A stretch of 64,000 nt of DNA from PALSA-1444 sp964291045 (GTDB taxonomy: Bacteria; Chlamydiota; Chlamydiia; Chlamydiales; Rhabdochlamydiaceae), in NCBI RefSeq assembly GCF_964291045.1, contig NZ_OZ197277.1, positions 310,001 to 374,000 of the forward strand. The letters run 5' to 3'. The position numbers and the translations under genes were made by a program. The notes beneath the pieces are model-generated. The model was not told the DNA's origin, made no database searches, and worked only from the letters and a program-made list of their open reading frames with translations. This document shows, in pieces, positions 60,019-64,000 of this stretch. Each line of letters begins with the position of its first letter. Position 1 is the stretch's first letter.

Positions 60019-63000
60019 TTATTTTCTATCTAAAGTGTTTGAAGAGAGCTCAAGAACGGCAGCAATTTTAAGACGAAAAAGTTGATTGATAACAACTTTT
60101 ATACCGTATAAATCCACGCCTTCTTCAATATATCTTCGGATAAACGCATCGTAATCATATACAGTATTGTTATAAAGCACAGGTTTGATGGGTGTATCTT
60201 GAAGATAAGGGCAAATATCTATAGAAGATAGCGCTCTCTCTACAGCAGGAAGAAGCTCCCATTGTATAGTAGAGATTCTTCTTTGATATCTTATCCAAGG
60301 GTCCCAAGCAGCTAAATATGTTATCCATGCATCCTCTGTTACTTCTTGTAATACTTCCTCTCCTACTCTAATAATCTCTTCATCTGAAATATCTAGATAG
60401 GGTCTAAAGAGCATTCCCTTTGTTTCAATAGGAAGAGTTAACATCTCTTTTAGCGCCGTGTGAAATGCCATATACACTTCCACTTCATCCACAAACTTAA
60501 GCGTTTTGATATATTCCCGTATTTTTTTATTGAGCTTCTCGAAAAGGAAAAAACCTCTTCCTGCAGTTTTAAGTTCTTCCTCCGTTACTGATGCACGTTC
60601 TAAGTCGCACAGTGTTTGATAAAACCCGATGTCATCTAAAACCCCCATCACACGGTCATCACAAGATGAGAGTCCTTGATGAATTAAAAAAGCGGCATGA
60701 TGACACAGTTTTTTATCTTTTACCATCAGCTGAAGCATTTGAATCACCCTTATTGCAAGAGATACTCTCGTAGAGCTGTTGTAATAATCCGCAGTGCCTG
60801 TAAGGCGGATAAGAAATGTTAAGAGATTTTCATGGTCTTGCACCTGGGTAAGTATTTGATGAAGTTGATGACATATTTCTTCAGGAGTTATGGACGTTTC
60901 TTGACTCGCCTCTTCTTGCCAAAATTCTATAGCAGGAAGTAATGTGCTAAATTCGATGATATAATCATCTGCAGCATCCATAGAAAAGTGAAATTGAATG
61001 CATGTGCTATTATAAGTATCTTCTTGTAATCTTCTAATCACTGTAGGCGACAATCCGCATCCCGTAAGATCTATAATACATAGACTCCCATTCAACCTCT
61101 CACTTAAAGTGGTGATCCAACTAGGTAAAGATGTTAGATGGATGCATTCGCTTAAATCTAAATTTCCTCCAAATTTTAGAGAATGAGGTAAAGCAGTAAG
61201 AGCTATACACTGAGAGAGATTAAGATCGTATTCTACTTCTAAATCTTCAGGAAGATGAGTCAGCCCTATACACTCAGAGAGATCAAGATTCCCCTCTACT
61301 TTAAGTCCTTTGGGTAGAGAAGTGAGAGCTATACACTGAGAGAGATTAAGATCTTCTCCTATTTCTAAATCTTCAGGAAGATGGGTCAATCCTGTGCATC
61401 CACGAGCATCAAGGTTTTTTTTAACTTTAAGTCCTCTAGGTAGAGAAGTCAAAGCTATACAATGACAGAGATCAAGATCGTACCCTACTTCTAACCCTTC
61501 AGGAAGATAAGTGAGCCTTTTACAATAAGAGAGATTAAGACTTTCCTCTACTTTAAGTTTTTTAGGTAGAGATGTCAAAGCTGTGCAATGACAGAGATCA
61601 AGATTTTCTCCTACTTCTAAGTCTTCAGAAAGATGAATCAGTCCTGTACACCCTGAGAGATCAAGCCTTGCCCCTACTTTAAGCCCTTTAGGTAGAGAAG
61701 TGAGAGCTGTACACTGAGAGAGATTAAGACTGTGTCTTATTTCTAAATTTTCAGGAAGCTGAGTCAGTCCTATACAACCAGAGAGGTCAAGGTATCCCTT
61801 TATTTTAAGCCCTTTAGATAGAGAGGTCAAAGCTGTACACCCTGAGAGAGTAAGATCTTTTCCTATTTCTAAATCTTCAGGGAGATAAGTTAACCTTGTG
61901 CATCCATCAAGAGCAACCCATCCTCCTACTTTAAGCCTCTTAGGTAGAGAAGTGAGAGCTGTACACTGAGAGAGGTCAAGATTTTCTCCTACTTCTAAAT
62001 CCTCAGAAAAATGAGTCAGTCCTGTACAATCAGAGAGATCAAGACTTCCTGCTACTTCTAGATCTTCAGGAAGATGAGTCAGTCCTGTACACCCTGAGAG
62101 AGTAAGATCGTGTCCTACTGTTAAATCTTCAGGAAGATGAGTCAGGCCTATACACTTATAGAGGTTAAGATTTCCCCTTAATTTAAGTCCTTTAGATAGA
62201 GAAGTCAAAGCTGTACAATCAGAGAGATCAAGACTTCCTGCTACTTCTAGATCTTCAGGAAGATGAGTCAGTCCTGTACACCCTGAGAGATCAAGTCCTT
62301 TTAATTTAAGTCCTTTAGGTAGAGTAGTAAGCGCTGTACATTTAGGGAGCCAAAGAAGATATTTTAATTCTAATCCTTCAGGAAGATGAGTCAGTCCTGT
62401 ACACCCTGAGAGATCAAGATTCCCTCCTACTTTAAGTCCTTTAGATAGAGAAACCAAATCTGTACATCGAGAGAAGTTAAGATTTCCTTTTACTTCTATA
62501 TCTTCAGGAAGATGAGTTAGCCTTGTACAATCAGAGGAGTCAAGACTTCCCTTAATTTTAAGTCCTTTAGGTAGAGTAATGAAAGCTGTACACTTGGAGA
62601 GATTAAGACTTCCCTCTACTTCTAAATTTTCAGGAAGATGAGTCAGCCCTGTACAATTAGAAAGGTCAAGACTTCCCTTGATTTTAAGTCCTTTAGGTAG
62701 AGTAATGAGAGCTGTACACTTGGAGAGATTAAGACTTCCTTCTACTTCTAAATTTTCAGGAAGATGAGTCAGCCCTGTACAATTAGAAAGGTCAAGACTT
62801 CCCTTGATTTTAAGTCCTTTAGGTAGAGTAATGAGAGCTGTACACTTGGAGAGATTAAGACTTCCTTCTACTTCTAAATTTTCAGGAAGATGAGTCAGCC
62901 CTGTACAATTAGAAAGGTCAAGACTTCCCTTGATTTTAAGTCTCTTAGGTAGAGAAGTCAAAGCTGTACGCTCAGAGGGATCAAGACCTTCTTTTTCTGT

Positions 63001-63330
63001 AAGTTTATTAGATCGAATAGGAAGACCTGTACGTTTGCGGTTAACCCTTCTCTTAGCTTTAAGTCCATTAGATTGTATTAGAGATAGGTCACGAAATGTA
63101 AGTGAGCCTTCTATTTCAACATGCTTAGATTGTAAAAGAGTAAAAACATGAATATTAGAAGAATCAATGGTGACATCACCTTGAATTAAAATATCATTAG
63201 GCATATCTTCCAAACTCGTTAGTTGATGTAACTCTTCTGCTAAAAAAATGCGAGGGGGGGCCATGGCATTAATATCTAAAGGAGGATTAAGAAGGGAAGA
63301 ATGTGAACAGCCTGTATTTAAAATTTGCAT
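60019..63330 (-). CDS. Large leucine-rich-repeat protein with C-terminal NEL E3 ubiquitin ligase domain (IpaH/SspH-like)
   Basis: A 1103-residue putative effector. Residues 1-75 form the N-terminal module shared with the other LRR paralogues (LTSLEDMPNDILIQGDV). Residues about 110-775 are about 31 LRRs of 21 residues alternating LPEDLEVxxxLDLSxC and LPKGLKVxxxLDLSGC. Residues about 775-1103 form an NEL domain: GLSSCDDRV with Cys890 and Asp892, FVDEVEVYMAFHTALKEML and AAWDPWIRYQ. It aligns with the C-terminus of the 33879 gene along its length. The start ATG 63330 has AAGGAT upstream. Tandem 126-bp units are near identical at 62585, 62711 and 62837. Secretion route is inferred as type III, since no Sec signal is present. 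Confidence 0.9.
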   Translation of the reverse strand: MQILNTGCSHSSLLNPPLDINAMAPPRIFLAEELHQLTSLEDMPNDILIQGDVTIDSSNIHVFTLLQSKHVEIEGSLTFRDLSLIQSNGLKAKRRVNRKRTGLPIRSNKLTEKEGLDPSERTALTSLPKRLKIKGSLDLSNCTGLTHLPENLEVEGSLNLSKCTALITLPKGLKIKGSLDLSNCTGLTHLPENLEVEGSLNLSKCTALITLPKGLKIKGSLDLSNCTGLTHLPENLEVEGSLNLSKCTAFITLPKGLKIKGSLDSSDCTRLTHLPEDIEVKGNLNFSRCTDLVSLSKGLKVGGNLDLSGCTGLTHLPEGLELKYLLWLPKCTALTTLPKGLKLKGLDLSGCTGLTHLPEDLEVAGSLDLSDCTALTSLSKGLKLRGNLNLYKCIGLTHLPEDLTVGHDLTLSGCTGLTHLPEDLEVAGSLDLSDCTGLTHFSEDLEVGENLDLSQCTALTSLPKRLKVGGWVALDGCTRLTYLPEDLEIGKDLTLSGCTALTSLSKGLKIKGYLDLSGCIGLTQLPENLEIRHSLNLSQCTALTSLPKGLKVGARLDLSGCTGLIHLSEDLEVGENLDLCHCTALTSLPKKLKVEESLNLSYCKRLTYLPEGLEVGYDLDLCHCIALTSLPRGLKVKKNLDARGCTGLTHLPEDLEIGEDLNLSQCIALTSLPKGLKVEGNLDLSECIGLTHLPEDLEVEYDLNLSQCIALTALPHSLKFGGNLDLSECIHLTSLPSWITTLSERLNGSLCIIDLTGCGLSPTVIRRLQEDTYNSTCIQFHFSMDAADDYIIEFSTLLPAIEFWQEEASQETSITPEEICHQLHQILTQVQDHENLLTFLIRLTGTADYYNSSTRVSLAIRVIQMLQLMVKDKKLCHHAAFLIHQGLSSCDDRVMGVLDDIGFYQTLCDLERASVTEEELKTAGRGFFLFEKLNKKIREYIKTLKFVDEVEVYMAFHTALKEMLTLPIETKGMLFRPYLDISDEEIIRVGEEVLQEVTEDAWITYLAAWDPWIRYQRRISTIQWELLPAVERALSSIDICPYLQDTPIKPVLYNNTVYDYDAFIRRYIEEGVDLYGIKVVINQLFRLKIAAVLELSSNTLDRK
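62585..62962 (-). repeat. 126-bp tandem units in the LRR-NEL gene
   Basis: Three almost identical 126-base units begin at 62585, 62711 and 62837, each coding a pair of LRRs. This indicates recent duplication at the N-terminal side of the LRR array. Confidence 0.88.
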
Positions 63331-63513
63331 AAAAATCCTTATTTTTTTAATTACTGCTTCTTTTTAAAATTCACTATGTTGATTTGGAGTGAAAACAGAA
63401 AAGTAAAATTATTTTTAATTTAAGGAGTCTAACTTTCTCATAGGAACATTTTTTTGTAAAGAGTCTAATTTTTCTTACCCAGTCGCAAAAAATTTAACCT
63501 TAACTCCGCCATG

Positions 63514-63603
63514 ATTACGTAATAAAATACCATTAACCACATAATTCTCTTGATGTTATGGTCTTTTTTTTGCTACAATCATATTACGTATCTAACGTAA
63601 TAT
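63514..63603 (+). promoter_or_regulatory. Promoter and ATTACGT palindromes upstream of the IS transposase
   Basis: TTGATG at 63550-63555 and TACAAT at 63574-63579, spaced 18 bases, form a good promoter 35 bases before the transposase ATG. The palindrome ATTACGTAAT lies at 63514-63523, and ATATTACGT (63581-63589) is mirrored by ACGTAATAT (63595-63603). These shared motifs could be transposase or regulator binding sites near the left IS end. Confidence 0.5.
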
Positions 63604-63614
63604 ATTGGAGATTT

Positions 63615-64000
63615 ATGAAAACAGTTAGTAACCATCCCAAATGGGCATTAATCCATAAAAAACCCGGTATGGAACTCCGGTTGATTAAAGGACATTACTA
63701 TCTCTATGAAGTCTCCAGTAAATGGAATAAAGAAAAAAAACGGGCTCAAAAAATTACAGGAAAAATCTTAGGTAAGATTACGGAAAAAGAGGGATTTATC
63801 CCCTCTAGAAGTAAGTTTATCGATCAAATAGAGTTCAAAAATCTTTCCGTAAAGACCTGCGGGGTGGGATCGTTTTGTGAAACGGTATTACAAGATGTTT
63901 TTGCTGCGCTGAAAAAACATTTTGGAAAAGAGGGTGAGGCTATTTACTGTGCAAGTTTAATGAGGCTCTCTCATCAAGCTCCTTTAAAGAACATGGATCT
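63615..64000 (+). CDS. IS transposase, N-terminal part (IS4/IS1634-like), cut by the window edge
   Basis: An open frame of 128 codons running off the right edge. It starts MKTVSNHPKWALIHKKPGM and continues with GHYYLYEVSSKWNKEKKRAQ and TGKILGKITEKEGFIPS. This is the N-terminal pattern common in IS1634/IS4-type transposases. A TTGGAG ribosome site lies 5 bases before the ATG. The DDE catalytic residues lie beyond the window, so completeness is unknown. Confidence 0.75.
   Translation, partial: MKTVSNHPKWALIHKKPGMELRLIKGHYYLYEVSSKWNKEKKRAQKITGKILGKITEKEGFIPSRSKFIDQIEFKNLSVKTCGVGSFCETVLQDVFAALKKHFGKEGEAIYCASLMRLSHQAPLKNMD

Noticed and set aside
54614..63330. LRR repeats as a possible CRISPR array
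   Set aside because: Repeats are coding, 63 or 126 bases long, without unique spacers, and continuous in one frame.

Overview
This window reads as chromosome of a Chlamydiales bacterium, most likely one of the environmental or arthropod-associated families rather than Chlamydia itself. The evidence is gene content and order. It has an NTT-family ATP/ADP translocase next to a chlamydial-type conserved protein and the ytg metal transporter (the CT065-CT068 order of C. trachomatis), mutL-pepP followed by type II secretion-like genes (the CT575-CT573 area), uvrD near rpoN (CT608/CT609), and tig-SNF2 helicase-mreB (CT707-CT709). These C. trachomatis orders are recalled from established knowledge, not computed. 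The DNA is AT-rich. I cannot name the species.

Layout. 1-3.8 kb: ytgB (cut by the left edge), ytgA, a CT066-like protein and the ATP/ADP translocase. 4.2-12.5 kb: PrmA-like methyltransferase, tRNA-Arg, a metallo-beta-lactamase hydrolase, peroxiredoxin, an exported protein coupled to a membrane sulfatase-fold enzyme, enolase, and a SpoU/TrmH rRNA or tRNA methyltransferase. 12.7-21 kb: a large membrane protein with a CX5R motif, a CCA-adding/poly(A) polymerase, and a 1420-residue TPR-CHAT protein. 21-33.6 kb: mutL, pepP, three coupled envelope genes resembling GspL, GspM and a YwqK-type lipoprotein, yggT, dus, an orphan protein, and bifunctional PutA. 33.9-36.4 kb: an LRR protein with a C-terminal NEL (IpaH/SspH-type) ubiquitin ligase domain. 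36.6-42.6 kb: uvrD and rpoN, separated by a transposase remnant and an AbiE-type toxin-antitoxin pair. 42.6-50 kb: tig, tRNA-Gly, SNF2 helicase, mreB, dtd, ndk. 50.3-63.3 kb is an accessory block: a His-rich AT-hook-like repeat protein, two coupled membrane proteins that could be inclusion proteins, an LRR protein without NEL, an lptB gene broken by a small transposable element, a truncated-looking LptA/LptC-like gene, and a second LRR-NEL protein. At the right edge an IS transposase begins.

How the genes work together. The housekeeping genes fit an obligate intracellular lifestyle: the cell imports ATP, uses host proline through PutA, and acquires metal through Ytg. The accessory genes look aimed at the host: three related LRR proteins share an N-terminal module and a 21-residue repeat, and two carry the CDD catalytic signature of NEL E3 ligases.

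The two most striking observations are the LRR-NEL family and a 181-bp element with 16-bp terminal inverted repeats and a 7-8 bp target duplication. That element interrupts lptB at the H-loop codon and leaves an intact downstream reading frame. All assignments come from reading the sequence; no database search was run.
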